From positions 51,258,501 through 51,322,500 of the forward strand of contig CM053158.1 of the NCBI GenBank assembly GCA_028571685.1: a stretch of DNA of 64,000 nucleotides, given 5' to 3'. Positions 10,541-21,524 of the stretch are shown here, one piece after another. The first letter of the stretch is position 1. Every line of letters starts with the position of its first letter. The notes below the pieces were generated by a model. It saw only the letters and a list, made by a program, of their open reading frames with translations. It did no database searches and was not told where the DNA came from. Position numbers and translations under genes: made by a program. This stretch comes from Heterohyrax brucei (lineage: Eukaryota > Chordata > Mammalia > Hyracoidea > Procaviidae).

Positions 10541-10872
10541 CCAGACTAAGACTAGGAATAAAGGCCTGGTGATCTACTTCTGAAAATTACTCAACAGCTA
10601 CCTTATGGATCACAAAAGAATATTGTTCTGTGTACTCACTGGCTTTGGACGCATCATCAGGAGGAATCTGTTGCTACAGATGGATGTTGTGTTTGGTGAA
10701 GTAGAGGGCCAACATGGGTGAAGGAGACCGTTGGTGAGCTGGACTGGCTCATTAACTGGAACGGTTGACTTGAACGTGCTAGTAATTGTGAGGATGATGT
10801 AGGACTGGACAACGTGTTATTCTTTTGTCTATATGGTTACCATAAATTTGGAGTTGACCTCAACATAGCCAT
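10541..10872 (+). mobile_element. Short RTE-derived element, 3' part (split)
   Basis: Resumes with 'agactaagactaggaa' and 'cctggtgatctacttctgaa' and continues to 'ggatgatgtaggactgg' and a degraded tail. The body skips all RTE coding sequence, so this is a non-autonomous form. Confidence 0.7.
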
Positions 10873-11384
10873 CTACCTACTCACCCACTCACCAACCCAC
10901 CCCCAGTTGTGTAATGTTGTTAGCAGAGAGGGGTCCTCTGTAAGGATTATTGCCGTTATACAAATATTCTGCTTATTCCCAGTTCAGGTACGTGGAATGT
11001 AGGGGCACCTGACCAGTGTGGGCCAATGAGCTGTGGACCAGCAAGCATGTCCCTTCTGGGATGGACGATTAATTGCTGGTCAGAGACCCAACAAGGTGCT
11101 CTTTTTCTTCTGCCGTGGCAATAGGCATAGGAGTCACGGCTGCTGGTCCATGAGTCTGGGTCCTACAGTGAAGACAGTGATGATTCAGAGCAGAGCTACC
11201 TACAGCGGGCTCCGTGAGCAAGACATCAACCAGCCTTCATTATTTTAAGCCATTGAGATTTGGGAGGCTGTTTGGGGATTGCAGCAGAACCTACCCAGTC
11301 CTTACAGATACCAAAACCAAAAAGTGAACAAATCAACCAGTTGATGTAGAGTTTTTCTGGCTTGTTATTCCCCACATATGTCAG

Positions 11385-11505
11385 AGGAGGCTTTCCAAGG
11401 GCTGATTTTTTCAGAAGTAAATCTATAGACCTCTGGACGGAATTGAACCTCAAGACTTTCAGTTAGCAGTCAAGTACATTTGCTGTTTGGACTGCCTAAG
11501 TATGC
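11385..11505 (-). mobile_element. AfroSINE (long subtype), partial
   Basis: Reverse complement of the SINE head and middle: 'ggctttccaagggctgattt', 'cagaagtaaatc', 'gacggaattgaacct', 'ttcagttagcagtcaag'. Confidence 0.65.
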
Positions 11506-11509
11506 TGAT

Positions 11510-11935
11510 CCCCTTCTAGGTACAGGCCTCGGAACTGCTGTGCATCAAGAGTACTTCCTAAGCTCTTTGCGAGTGTTAATTCGTTTAATCCTCAAGACGA
11601 CCCTGGAAACCTCTTGTTAGTTGCCATCAAGTTTGGTTCAGACTCGCATTCGGCCCATGTGTACAGAGTAGAACTGCTTTCCGGGTTTTCAAGGCTGTGA
11701 CCTTTCAGAAGCAGATTGGCAGGCTTGTCTTCTGAGGTGCCTTTGAATGGGCGTGAACCGCTATCTTTGAAACTACTCTTACTGTCATTTTATAGATTCA
11801 AAAATTGTGGCACAGAGATGCTGAGTACCTTAGCCAAAGTGAAAGATTGTGAATGACAGTGCTGGATTCAAACCCAGGGAACCTGGCTCCAGAATTCATC
11901 TCTTAACTGCATCTTGTGTGGCGGTTGCCCCCATG
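11510..11935 (-). mobile_element. MIR SINE split by an AfroSINE
   Basis: 'gtgttaattcgtttaatcct', then after the SINE 'cattttatagattcaaaaat', 'ggcacagagatgctgag' and 'gctggattcaaacccagg' form a reverse-strand MIR. Confidence 0.75.
11614..11770 (-). mobile_element. AfroSINE (long subtype) inside a MIR
   Basis: 'ttgccatcaagtttggttca', 'cagagtagaactgctttccg' and 'cctttcagaagcagattgg' are the reverse-complemented SINE tail and middle. The host MIR resumes at about 11771. Confidence 0.8.
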
Positions 11936-12289
11936 CTAAATGACCTTAAACTAATGTCATTTGGTGTTCTTATTCTCACTGTTAGTGTTTTCGAAGACTG
12001 CGACTCTGTATTCTTGTTTAGTCGCCACTCTTTTCTGCGGCCAGAGTACCCGTGTCTAGCAAGAACCCCTCCTTCTTCTCCTATGCTGTTTATAATTCAT
12101 TATGGTCTAGGAAACCATAAATTAACAAGATAATTAAGCTTGTTCCACATGTTGTAATTGTGACTAATTGAGTCTGGCCACCTTGATAGTCAGCATCACT
12201 CTGTTCCACGGCACCCTCAGTAGTTCCCGTCTTGTAATTCTATGACTGGTGACTCTTGTATTTATCTCCTCCTCTAGACAATCTGGTCT

Positions 12290-12410
12290 TTTGAGAGAAG
12301 GTAATGAGCTTAATTCACGTTGGTCTCTCTCTATCCTCTTCTCTCAGCACCTAGCACAAGGCTTCCCATATGGTAGTTGACTAAGAAATATCTGGTGAGA
12401 CTGTTAAGTA
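12290..12410 (+). mobile_element. L2 LINE 3' end (probable)
   Basis: 'tctcagcacctagcacaagg' followed by 'atggtagttgactaagaaat' resembles the L2 3' terminus. Short and old. Confidence 0.45.
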
Positions 12411-12606
12411 ATTAGGATCTGAGTAATGGCCTAAGGGCATGCCTATAAGTTAATTAGATGGGCTTTCTACTAGCCTCTGGAACATCTGTTTTAGTTGACT
12501 AGAGGCCTTGGAGACTTTCTCAGTTGTGTCTTGGATGCTTAACATTACAGAACAAAGAGATCAATGAATTCTTTCTTTAGTCCCAGGTAGATATTTATTG
12601 AGTCTC

Positions 12607-13242
12607 TTTGTTGTTATTAGGTGCTGTTGAGTCAGTTCTGACTCACGGTGACCTATGTACAACAAAACAATAAACACAGCCCAGTTCTGCACCATTCTGA
12701 AAATTGTCGCTGTGATCGAGTCCATTGTTGTAACCACTGCGTCATCCATTCTTTCCCTTTTTTGCTGACCCTCTACTTAACAAAGCATAATGTCCTTCTT
12801 TAGAGACCAGTCCTTCCTGAATTGCGGCCAAAGTATATGGGATGAAGTCTCAACATTCTCGCTTCTGAGGCACATTCTGGCTGTCCTTTTTCTAACACAG
12901 ATTTGTTTGTTCTTCTGGCAGTCCATGGCAATTTATATTCAATATTCTTTGCCAACACCATAATTCAAATGAGTCTATTCTTCTGTCTTCCTGCCTAGTT
13001 TTTTCATGCATATGAGGCAATTAAAAATACTATGGCTTGGATCAGATACACCATAGTCCTCAAAGTGATATCTTTGCTTTTTAACACTTAGAAGAGGTCT
13101 TTTATAGTAGATTTGGCCAACGCAATATGTCATTTGAGTTCCTGGCTACTGCTTCCATGGGCATTGATTGTGAATACAAGAAAAATTAAATCCTTGACAA
13201 CTTCAATCTTTTTTCCATTTATCATGATGTCGCTTCTTGGTC
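12607..13242 (-). mobile_element. RTE-clade LINE, 3' end
   Basis: About 640 bases on the reverse strand starting at the LINE 3' terminus (ttgttgttattaggtgctg) and passing 'cgttgtaaccactgc'-like and 'catgcatatgaggcaatt'-like landmarks to 'ccatttatcatgatgtcgct'. Non-functional. Confidence 0.85.
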
Positions 13243-13255
13243 AGATAAAGTTCTG

Positions 13256-13445
13256 CTGCTATTCATAGAGATTTCACTGGCAAATTTTTGAAATAACTAG
13301 GTCACCAGGTCCTCCTTCCTAGTCTGTCTTAGGCTGGAAGCTTCACTGAAATCTGTCTCCCATGGGCAACCCAGCTGGGACTTGAAATACTGGTGGCATA
13401 ACTTCCAGCATCATAGAAACACACAAGCCATCACACTACAGCAAA
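13256..13445 (-). mobile_element. Short RTE-derived element, 5' part
   Basis: 'ccttcctagtctgtcttagg', 'ctggaagcttcactgaaat', 'atactggtggcataacttcc' and 'agcatcatagaaacacac' are the reverse complement of the 5' region. It lies immediately beside the RTE 3' end, so the two may be another nested pair. Confidence 0.75.
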
Positions 13446-13499
13446 CTCACAGGGGAGCTGTAGACTGAATCTCTATTATAATATTAGTAATACAACAGC

Positions 13500-13690
13500 A
13501 TATACTCTTTGTGTATTTATTGTCTGCAAGGTAACACCCAAAGCACTTTATAAATATTATTTCATTTTAACCTGGCAACAGCCCAATTAGACAGAAACCC
13601 TTGTCGTAATTGTGTTTGTAGATAAGCAGACTGAGACATAAGAAACAACTTTCTGCAAAGCTTTACAGCTAGCAAGAAGACTTAGATTGG
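13500..13690 (-). mobile_element. MIR SINE
   Basis: 'gcactttataaatattattt', 'agataagcagactgagacat' and 'aaagctttacagctagcaag' match MIR in reverse. Confidence 0.7.
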
Positions 13691-14084
13691 CTGGATACCT
13701 TGAACATAGAGGTAGATAAGTCAGAGAAGGCACCTGCTCTTATGAGCAGTAAGAAAGACAAATAAAAACAAATAACCATACTGCTCCACAAAACACATGT
13801 TCTGAAAAGCAGTCATGGAATTTGCTGGTGCAAGAGAGTATGATCCAGCAGGGAATCTGTGAGGGAGTGTATTAGTAAATCTATTACTGCAGAACAAGTT
13901 ATATGAATACCCTGCTTGAAGTAATCCACAGTTGATTATTTTATAGTTTCTGTGGTTTAGGAATCCAGACACAGTGTTGTTCTGGCTGAGAGAGTCTCAA
14001 GAAGTTGTAGTCAAGACGTCACCCGGGGCTTTAGTAATCCAAAGCTTGATTGGGGCCAGAGACCTGCTTTTAAGATGATGCACT
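13691..14084. other. No recognised gene or repeat
   Basis: About 390 bases without a supportable feature. An 83-codon minus-strand frame has no recognisable similarity. Confidence 0.4.
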
Positions 14085-14640
14085 GTATCAGACAGGGTTC
14101 AACCAGACAAGCAGAACCCCTAGAAAATAATATAGATGTAGGTGTAGATACTGATACAGGTAGAGATATTGTGGGACGTGCTTAAGCTAGACGTATAAAA
14201 CGCGTTCTCATCTGATACTGAAGCTTCAAGTCCACAAGACAGGCAGTGCAGGAAAAGAAGGTGACAGTCAACTGAAATGTCATGGGCACAAGCTGGGACC
14301 CCACAAGAACAGACTGAAACTTGTGTCCATGCTTGGTGCCTCTGATCATGGTGACAAAAATGTCACCTGGTCCAGCAAGGTCAGTCCACTGCCATCGAGT
14401 CAGGACTGACTCACAGCAACCCCATAGGTCAGAGTAGAACTGCCCCACTGAGTTCCCAAGGAATGACTGGCGGATTTGAACAGCCGACCTTTTGGTTAGC
14501 AGATGTAGCACTTAACCCACTATGCCACCAGGGTTTCCTGGTCCAATAAGGTAAGTCAGCAAAATTGCTGCTACCCCTATTCTACCTTCCAAATCTCTGG
14601 GAGTCAACTCTGTGGCCTGCCCTACCTGGAAGGCATAAGA
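14085..14640 (-). mobile_element. Probable ERVL-type LTR, split by a SINE
   Basis: 'atcagacagggttcaaccag' and 'acaagcagaacccc' resemble the reverse-strand end of an LTR family (cf. 39263). The sequence continues on both sides of the AfroSINE. Family uncertain. Confidence 0.4.
14382..14538 (-). mobile_element. AfroSINE, full length, with target-site duplication
   Basis: Complete reverse-strand copy from 'ccactgccatcgagtcagga' to 'ccaccagggtttc'. Flanks repeat as 'tggtccagcaagg' (14369-14381) and 'tggtccaataagg' (14539-14551), a 13-base target-site duplication with two differences. Confidence 0.9.
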
Positions 14641-14689
14641 GAGAAGGGAAGTCTAGGAAATATCGTTCAGCTTTCAAAGTTGACAAACT

Positions 14690-14960
14690 GCAAAGCCATT
14701 GCACTTGCTAACTTGGTTGAAGACCTTGGTTCCTCACTGGCTGTAGGAAGGATGACTCAGTTCCTTGCCATGTGAGACTCTCTTTAGGACTACTTAAGTG
14801 TCCTTAAAGTATGTCAACTGGCTTCCCCTGAACCACTGATCTAGGGAAGGCAAGGAAGAAGCTGCAGTGTCTTCTAACATCTGGTCTTGGAAGTCCCATA
14901 CAATTACCTCTGCCACATTCTATTTATTACAAGTGACTCATTACATTCAGACTACACTCA
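14690..14960. mobile_element. Unassigned LTR-like repeat (family C)
   Basis: 'ctcagttccttgccatgtga', 'gtgtccttaaagta' and 'ccacattctatttattacaa' recur in similar order at 16.9-17.2, 23.6-23.8 and 33.5-33.6 kb. An ERVL-type LTR is my best guess. Confidence 0.45.
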
Positions 14961-15392
14961 TGAGAACAGAATCAGGCTAGACCTTTTGAAGAGAAGCCTG
15001 TCAAAGATATATTTTAAAACTGTCACAGCAGATGGCCTTTAAGCTGTGGAAAAGGCAGCAATTGGAAAAGCCAGAGGAGAGGATTTTAGGCAGAGGGGAC
15101 AGCAAGTCAAGAGGCCCTGAAGAACTTGAAATGGGCAGGACTGTACCAGAAAGTCAGTGTGGGTACAGTTTCAGGAGCCAGTCAGGAGAGAACCACTCAA
15201 CGTGATGCCAGGACTCCACCATCGTGATGAGGTGACTGTGTTTGATTCTAACTGCAAGGAGAAGGCATTGTGAAATCAAGAAGTGTGCGACAGGCTGAGC
15301 TGCATTTCTACAGTATCACTTTGGCTGCGAGGTGTGGAGTCAGTTGTTGGGGCCAGGGGAGCAGCAGGGAGTCCAGAGGAGATGTGGAAATG

Positions 15393-15565
15393 CCAGGCTC
15401 CTCTTGTCCTGGCTCCACCACTTATTTGATAAATTCACTTAACCTTTCTGATCCTGACTTTGCTCACCTGTAGGACAAGGTGACTGTTCCCTGTACAGCT
15501 CACAGCATGACGGCAGGATACATGGGGAGAATGCATTGTAAAGCACAAAGTGCTCTGCAGCTATA
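15393..15565 (+). mobile_element. MIR SINE
   Basis: 'cttgtcctggctccaccact' and 'taaattcacttaacctttct' followed by 'gtaaagcacaaagtgctct' match the core and 3' part of MIR. Confidence 0.65.
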
Positions 15566-15741
15566 GCCTGGGAGCTTTTTCCTGACCTGCTCAGGGGTGA
15601 CACTGCTTCCAGAGTTGAGATATCTTAACTCCCAAAGAGCACAGTGATCGCAAGAAGACCATTTTTCTTCACACTATATAGTTATACAATTGCTATTCAA
15701 CACTTCAGCAGGGTTCATACCTACCCAAGTATTTACATGGC

Positions 15742-16408
15742 TGTTATGGATTGAATTGTATTTTCCCTAAAATATGTATCAACTTGGCTAGGTCATGATT
15801 CCCAGCATTGTGTGGTTGTTTACCATTTTGTAGTCAGCTGTGATTGCCACACACTTTGTGATGTTAACCAAAAATAACTCATTGCTGTCCAGCCGATTTT
15901 GACTCATAGCACCCTGTAGGACAGAGTAGAACTGCCCTCTAGAGTTTCCAAGGAGTGCCTGGAAGATTTGAACTGCTGACCTTTTGGTTAGCAGCTATAG
16001 CACTTAACTACTACATCACCAGGGTTTTCTCTATGATGTTACTGAGGCACAATTAGAGGTAGTTGTGTTAACAAGCAAGAGACACAATCTACAGGATTAG
16101 GTCATGTTTGAGTCAATCTCTTTTGAGATACAAAACAACTGAGCTGAGAATGTGGGACTTCATGCCACCAAGAAAGATGTGCCAAGAGCAGCACATGTCC
16201 CTTGGACTGTAAGTCCCTGTACCAAGAAACTCTTAGATCAGTGGAAGATTGATGGCAAGGACCTTCCCTCAAAACAGAGAGAGAAAGCCTTCCCTGAAAG
16301 TTAGAACCCTGAATTCAGACTTCTAACCTCCTAGACTGTGACTGAATAAATTTTGTTTGTTAAAGCCATTCACTGTTGTATTTTTGTGACAACAGCAGTA
16401 AGTAACAG
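15742..16408 (+). mobile_element. MaLR-like solo LTR (family A), carrying a SINE
   Basis: Starts 'tgttatggattgaattgta' and ends after 'gactgaataaattttgtttg', 'ttaaagccattcactg' and 'aacagcagtaagtaacagac'. The AATAAA near the 3' end is the expected LTR polyadenylation signal. The same order is found at 20.65, 36.09, 41.89 and 44.75 kb, and reversed at 58.95 and 62.03 kb. No viral gene is present. Confidence 0.8.
15868..16033 (-). mobile_element. AfroSINE, full length, with target-site duplication
   Basis: Reverse-strand copy ending 'catcaccagggttttc'. It is flanked by 'tgatgtta' at about 15860 and again at about 16034, inside the LTR, which dates the insertion after the LTR. Confidence 0.9.
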
Positions 16409-16735
16409 ACAATGACCAAGAGCCATCACATCACCTGTAGGGCTGGGGACATCATAGTGACATCACTATGCTACCATCCATGATGACTCACACGACCCTG
16501 GCCATGCAATATGCACTGTCTTAGGCCAAGACTCCAGAGGCAGAGCCCAAGATGAGAATTTCATGGGTGTTCTTGAAGGAAACCTGTGATGGTGTGAGGA
16601 AGGAAAGACGAGGTGGCAGAAAGAGCAGGCAAATGTGTTTCTGGGAGAAGTCCAGAGTAACTAAGTGTGATCTTCAGAGAGACTATCCTGCCCAGAGGCC
16701 AAGGGCTTGGCTGGTGGACAACACACCCATCCCAT

Positions 16736-17195
16736 CCTTTGGTGCTGTGTAGCAAGTTACCACAAAATTTAGTGGCTTAAAATAACAGTAATCATTTATT
16801 ATCTCTTGCTGTTTCTTAGGCGAAAATTCAGAAGTGCTTAGCTGGGCAGAGCAACTCTCGCTCAAGGTACTCATGAGGTGGCAGGCAGATGGAGTCTGGC
16901 TTGTTGATTGTTCTGAAGGCTTCTTGAGACCTGAATAGCCGCAGCTCCTCAGGCTTCTCTGTCCTGGTGGGCGTGGGCTCTCCACACAGACTCTTCAGAA
17001 TCAGAGGTTCAAGGCAGTTGGGCTGCTCACGTGGTGGCTCAGGACTCCAGAGGCACAGAGAAAGAGCAGCAGGCTGAAGCTGCTCTTATGGACCTCTCTT
17101 AGGATCCGCGTTTTTAAGGTTCATTGTGTGCTTTAGAGATGAGCCGTGAAGGCTGGCCTGTCTTCAAGAGGAGGAGAATTAGAATTCATCTTTTG
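16736..17195. mobile_element. Unassigned LTR-like repeat (family C)
   Basis: 'tgtagcaagttaccacaaaa', 'tttagtggcttaaaataaca' and 'gtaatcatttattatctct' match the end of this family also seen at 32668. Followed by a diverged body with 'ctcacgtggtggctcag'. Confidence 0.55.
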
Positions 17196-17200
17196 GTGGG

Positions 17201-17373
17201 AGCAGCCCAAGTGGCATGGTAGCTAAGAACCATGGCTGCTAACAACAAGGTCAGCAGTTTGAATCCACCAGTTCCTCCTTGGAAACTTTACGGAGGAGTT
17301 CTGCTCTATCCTCTAGGGTTGCTATAAGTCGGAATCACTTCAGCAGCAGCGGGTTTGGGTTTTTCTGTTTTTT
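17201..17373 (+). mobile_element. AfroSINE, full length
   Basis: 'gcagcccaagtggcatggta' head, 'agcagtttgaatccacc', 'tcctctagggttgctataag', 'tcggaatcacttcagcagca' tail. Confidence 0.85.
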
Positions 17374-17734
17374 GGTGAAAGGAGTGTTAGAGAATTTGTG
17401 GACAGTACCCCCTCATCATTTCTGGATTAGGTACCCCCTGCCAGCCACAGACCAGCCTTTGGGTAAGGGTACAGGTGTGACACACTAACAACCAGCACAT
17501 AGCCCCTGGAACAGGGGCACTCAGGCCTGAAAAAGGAGCTCTGGGAGCTTCACTAACAACACATGCTATGGGGACATGACCCAAGCAGCCTGTTTCAGAT
17601 CAGAGGTTCACATCATCTGCTTACATGGCATGCAATAGCAAAACATTCTTCCCTTATATACATGGAACAGCCTTTTAGAAAATTTCTTTTTGAAAAACTA
17701 ATTTTTAAGAGGCACTGTTTAGACACACAAAAAT

Positions 17735-17975
17735 CCTCTATTAGAACATCTATAATGGACTAGATACTCTTCTAAGCACTCTTAGATAATGACAGATTTA
17801 ATCCTCACAGTGCTGTAAAGTATGTGCTGCTCTTATCCCCATTTTACAGATGTGAAAACTGAGGCCCAGAAAAGTTAAATATCTTGTCAAAGTCCACATG
17901 GTTGATAAATAGGACTAAAGTTTGAAGCTTAGCATCTGGTTCCATAATCTATACTCTTAGCCACACTCTTGGTCT
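17735..17975 (-). mobile_element. MIR SINE, nearly full length
   Basis: 'actcttctaagcactcttag', 'tttaatcctcacagtgctgt', 'cccattttacagatgtgaaa' and 'actgaggcccagaaaagtta' are classic reverse-strand MIR words. Confidence 0.9.
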
Positions 17976-18004
17976 AGTGCCATATTGGAGTGTGGTGACT
18001 GTTG

Positions 18005-18328
18005 CAAGTTGTCAGCAACTTAGCTATGGCTTATAGTGCCCCAAGGACAACAGGACAAAACTGCTGACCCTGTATCATTGTCAAGATTGTTGGCATCATT
18101 GAATCCAGCTGGATAACAATCTGCTGTAATCTACAGGGTTTTCATCAACTAATTTTTGGAAATACGTCACCGTACGTCTTTTCCCAGTCTTAGTCTGAAA
18201 GCTTTGCTGAAACCTGTCCACCATGGATGACCCAGCTGGTATTAGAAATGCTGGTGACACAGCTTCTAGCATCACAGCAACACAGAAGCCACCACGGTAT
18301 GAGAAACTGACAGAGTAGAATCCAACAA
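18005..18328 (-). mobile_element. Short RTE-derived element, nearly complete
   Basis: Reverse strand: 'ggcatcattgaatccagctg', 'tctacagggttttcatcaac', 'cccagtcttagtctgaaagc', 'gctgaaacctgtccaccat', 'gcatcacagcaacacag'. The 5' and 3' regions are joined with no reverse transcriptase between them, so it is a non-autonomous RTE derivative of roughly 320 bases. Confidence 0.75.
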
Positions 18329-18580
18329 AAACAATCGGACTACTGCAAAATTATTTAGATTTATTTTTTGCAGTTTAAATATAATCCCAAGAAATATCAA
18401 GACCAAAACAAGAGAGAACTCCAGGCATTCAGGGAGGTACATGTAAAAGCTCTTTCTCTCAAGCAAGAACGTTGCATAAACCACCTCCCAGGCCGTGAGG
18501 CTGTGGGAAGGTGTGTCCTGGAAAAGCACTCCTTACTGAAGCTCCAAATTCCAGCAGTAGCAAACACTTCAGTTGTAACT

Positions 18581-18798
18581 GGAGTCCCTGAGGGACATGA
18601 ACAGCTAACTTGGTCAACTACTAACTTAAAGACTGGAGGTCCATGTCCACCCACAGGCATCTTGGAAGAAAGCGCTGATGATCTCCTTCTAAATATCAGC
18701 CATTGAAAACCCCACAGAGCACAGTTTTATTGTACCACACATAAGGTTGCCATGAGGCAGAGCTGATGCCGCAGTAACTGTGTTGTGTTTGTTTTTTC
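18581..18798 (+). mobile_element. AfroSINE (long subtype) with perfect target-site duplication
   Basis: 'ggagtccctgagggacatga' to 'gccatgaggcagagctgatg' and a GT-rich tail. Flanked by 'cagttgtaact' at 18570-18580 and 18799-18809, an exact 11-base duplication. Confidence 0.9.
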
Positions 18799-19073
18799 AG
18801 TTGTAACTAATGTGCAACAAAGGAAAGATGTGTAGAAGAGGATGTTCTCCAAGTAGATTCTCTCACCTGCTAGTCAGATGAGGGAAGTCAACTGATTTCC
18901 CCAATGAGATATGTTTTCCATTGAGCGCGTGCTTTCAATTAAGCAGATGAAGAAAAATCCCATTTTGGGGCTCTTTTCCAGGTCTTGGTTTTCTTTCCGA
19001 TCCCCTGCTCCTGAATACTTCTTCCCTGACAGCAACTTGGCACTATACAATTTTGAGCTTTCTGTTTTGTGGA

Positions 19074-19105
19074 GTGTCTGTGTGTCTGTGTGTGTGTGTG
19101 TGCGC
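19074..19105 (+). repeat. Short (TG)n with GC variants
   Basis: Alternating tgtctgtgtgtctg, then tgtgtgtg and gcgcgca. A purine-pyrimidine alternating run with potential to adopt Z-form DNA. Confidence 0.8.
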
Positions 19106-19199
19106 GCACATGCGTGCTCACACATGCATGCATTTGTTGGTGGGGGTAGGGGTGGTACACACTCTGAATAGTCATGGACTGCCAGAGAAAATGCCCTTG

Positions 19200-19420
19200 A
19201 TCTGATAGGCTTGCTTCAGACCATCAGACTGCAGCACTCAACAACTCGGCAGCCTCCAGCTGATGGATTTGCAGAAGTGCTCAAGGATAATTGGCATTTT
19301 AATGGGAAAATGCCATGTTCCCAAGTGTCAGAATAGCAATAAGATACCCCAAGGGCCATTAACACAGTTCTTGGGTAATTAAAGTTGCTCACCCATTAGT
19401 CTTGGTCTCAGAGCCTATCC
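19200..19420. other. Candidate conserved non-coding island
   Basis: Repeat-free stretch with homeodomain-like TAATT and TTAAT cores (ggataattggcattttaatg, gggtaattaaag). No repeat family matches. Conservation is inferred from composition and cannot be tested here. Confidence 0.3.
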
Positions 19421-19819
19421 CGTGTTTGCAGCAGGGCTTCTGGGGGTGCCTGATCCTCATAAACCACTAAATTGGAACTCTAATGATCCAATGACTCTTC
19501 CCATTCAAAACACACATGCAAAAGGCGCTGGGAAGAACTGCTACCTCTGTCTGTCACTGCCTTTCTTCCATTGTCTTTTGCCAAGGTTGGGGTCAAGTAA
19601 GAACTACAAGATCCATAGAAGGCATAATTATTAATTGACTCCTCTGGTGCCAACTGACGAAGGCCACATTTCACTTGTTTGATACAATGCATCCACTTAT
19701 CGATTGCTGACAGGTGCCTGGTGGGATGTGTGGCACCCCTTGGCTTAGGGAGTAAGGCCAAAGCTGCACTTTGCTTTCCATTCACCCCTTCAGCTGAGTG
19801 TTCTGGCACCTGCATGTGC

Positions 19820-20030
19820 TAGCCCTGGCTAGTGTTTAATGACCATTGACTAAGTGCCCACATATTCCTTCACTCCATATTTATAACTATTGTTACCCCA
19901 CTTGTGCATATGAGGTAACTGAGGTATCAAGAAAGTCACTTGTCCAAGGCCACACAGGTATTAGAAATTAAGCCAAAACTGTCTAACTCTGGAGCTTAAA
20001 GTTGTAACTACTGCACTATCCATTTCGCAC
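19820..20030 (-). mobile_element. MIR SINE
   Basis: 'catatgaggtaactgaggta', 'agtcacttgtccaaggccac' and 'actgcactatcc' follow MIR in reverse. Confidence 0.75.
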
Positions 20031-20289
20031 TCAATTATGAAAACAAACAAACAAAAAAACTCAGGTAATTTATTCCTGTACCTGTTACAGAAGTTTACCC
20101 CTCTATGAGAAAATTCTTAATTCTCATTTTGATCAAAGGAGTCTTCCTTCTGCAAGCTTGGGGGTGTGGCATAGGGCCCAGGTTACTACGTGTGGCTGGA
20201 CTGATGGCTCTGAGACGAGGCTGGTGTGGAAGAACTGTACTTCCCTCTCCCCTGCAGCACGGTCTTTAGTAAGAGAGATCTGAAAGCTA

Positions 20290-20650
20290 GGGTTCTGACA
20301 GGAAACAGATGGCTCACTCAAACTGGGTAATTTGTGGGCTGTTTAATAAAGGGACTCCGCAAAGCTGTGGGCAGGGTTTGAAAAAATGAGTCAAGGATGG
20401 GGAAAAATTCCAAGTTAGGCAAAATTGGGAAGTGGCTGCCTCTTCTAGGAATGGGAGGTGGTGGCTCCAGATACCGAGAGAGGGCGGCTACATGGAGATG
20501 GCTGTCTGGCAGGTGCCGTGACCTGCAATAGGCAGACGGAGCCAATCCTTAGGGAACCATCCAGGAGTGAGTCAGGGGAATAAACACCCCAACCTCACTC
20601 TTGTCCTGCCTTCCAATCCTTCATCAGGGCTTGCCATTGGCCAAACCCAA
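20290..20650. mobile_element. Unassigned repeat (family D), copy 1
   Basis: 'gactccgcaaagctgtgggc' and 'agggtttgaaa', then 'gtggctccagatac', parallel a second copy at 24950-25275 (acaaagctatgggcagggta). It ends just before the LTR at 20653. Confidence 0.45.
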
Positions 20651-20652
20651 CC

Positions 20653-21030
20653 GTTAGAGAGTGAATTGTGTCCCCCACAATATATGTGTCAGCTTGCTAG
20701 GCCATCACTCCCAGTGTTGTGTGCTTTGTCTGCCCTTTTGTGATCAGCAGTAATTATCCTATGTGTTGTAAATCCTAATCTCTATGAAACTGATGAGGCA
20801 AGATTAGGATAAGCCTGTTGTTTGGACCCAGTGTTTCTGCACTGAGAAGCTCCTGAACCAAGGGAAGGCTGATGACAAGCGCCTTCCCCTAGAGTTAACA
20901 GAGAAGGAAAGCCTTTCCCTGGAGCTGGTGCCCTAATTCAAACTTTCAGCCTTCTAAACTGTAAGAGATGATATTTCTCTTTATTAAAGCCACCCACTTG
21001 TGGTATTTCTGTTACAGCAGTACTAGATAA
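20653..21030 (+). mobile_element. MaLR-like LTR (family A), 5' LTR of a partial element
   Basis: 'gagtgaattgtgtcccccac' to 'ttattaaagccacccacttg' and 'cagcagtactagataa'. Internal MaLR sequence follows at 21519, separated only by an RTE insertion, so this is a 5' LTR rather than a solo LTR. Confidence 0.8.
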
Positions 21031-21518
21031 AAAGCAAAGGTGTCAATTTGAAGACCAAGGTGAGTATGACCTAAGTCGTGGTATTTTCAACCACATCATA
21101 TGCATATGAAATTGGGACAATAAATAAGGAATATGGAAGAAGAACTGATACCTTTGAATTGCGGTATGGAAGAAGAATATTGACTATACAGTGGACTGCC
21201 AAGAGAACAATCAGAAACTGCTCTCAGAAGATGTACAACCAGAGAGCTCCTTAGACGCCAAGTTGGTGAGACTGTGTCTTACATAATTTGGACACCTTGT
21301 GAGGAGGGATCAGCTTCTGGAGATGGCCAAAATGCTTCGTAAAGTGGAGGGTCTGTGAAGAAGAAGACCCCCGATGAGATGGATTGACACAGCGGCTATA
21401 ACAGTAGGCTCTAGCATAGCAACAGTTGTGGGCATGGAACAGGTTCAGGTGGTGTTTTCTTCTGTTGTACATCGGATGGCTGTGAGTCAGAACCAACTCA
21501 GTGATGCCTAACAACTAC
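21031..21518 (+). mobile_element. RTE-clade LINE 3' end inserted at an LTR boundary
   Basis: 'gtggtattttcaaccacatc', 'atatgcatatgaaattggga', 'agtggactgccaagagaaca', then 'agaaccaactcagtgatgcc' and 'taacaacta' form the degraded C-terminal RTE region and 3' UTR. Short flanks 'agataa' repeat at 21025-21030 and 21519-21524. Confidence 0.8.
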
Positions 21519-21524
21519 AGATAA

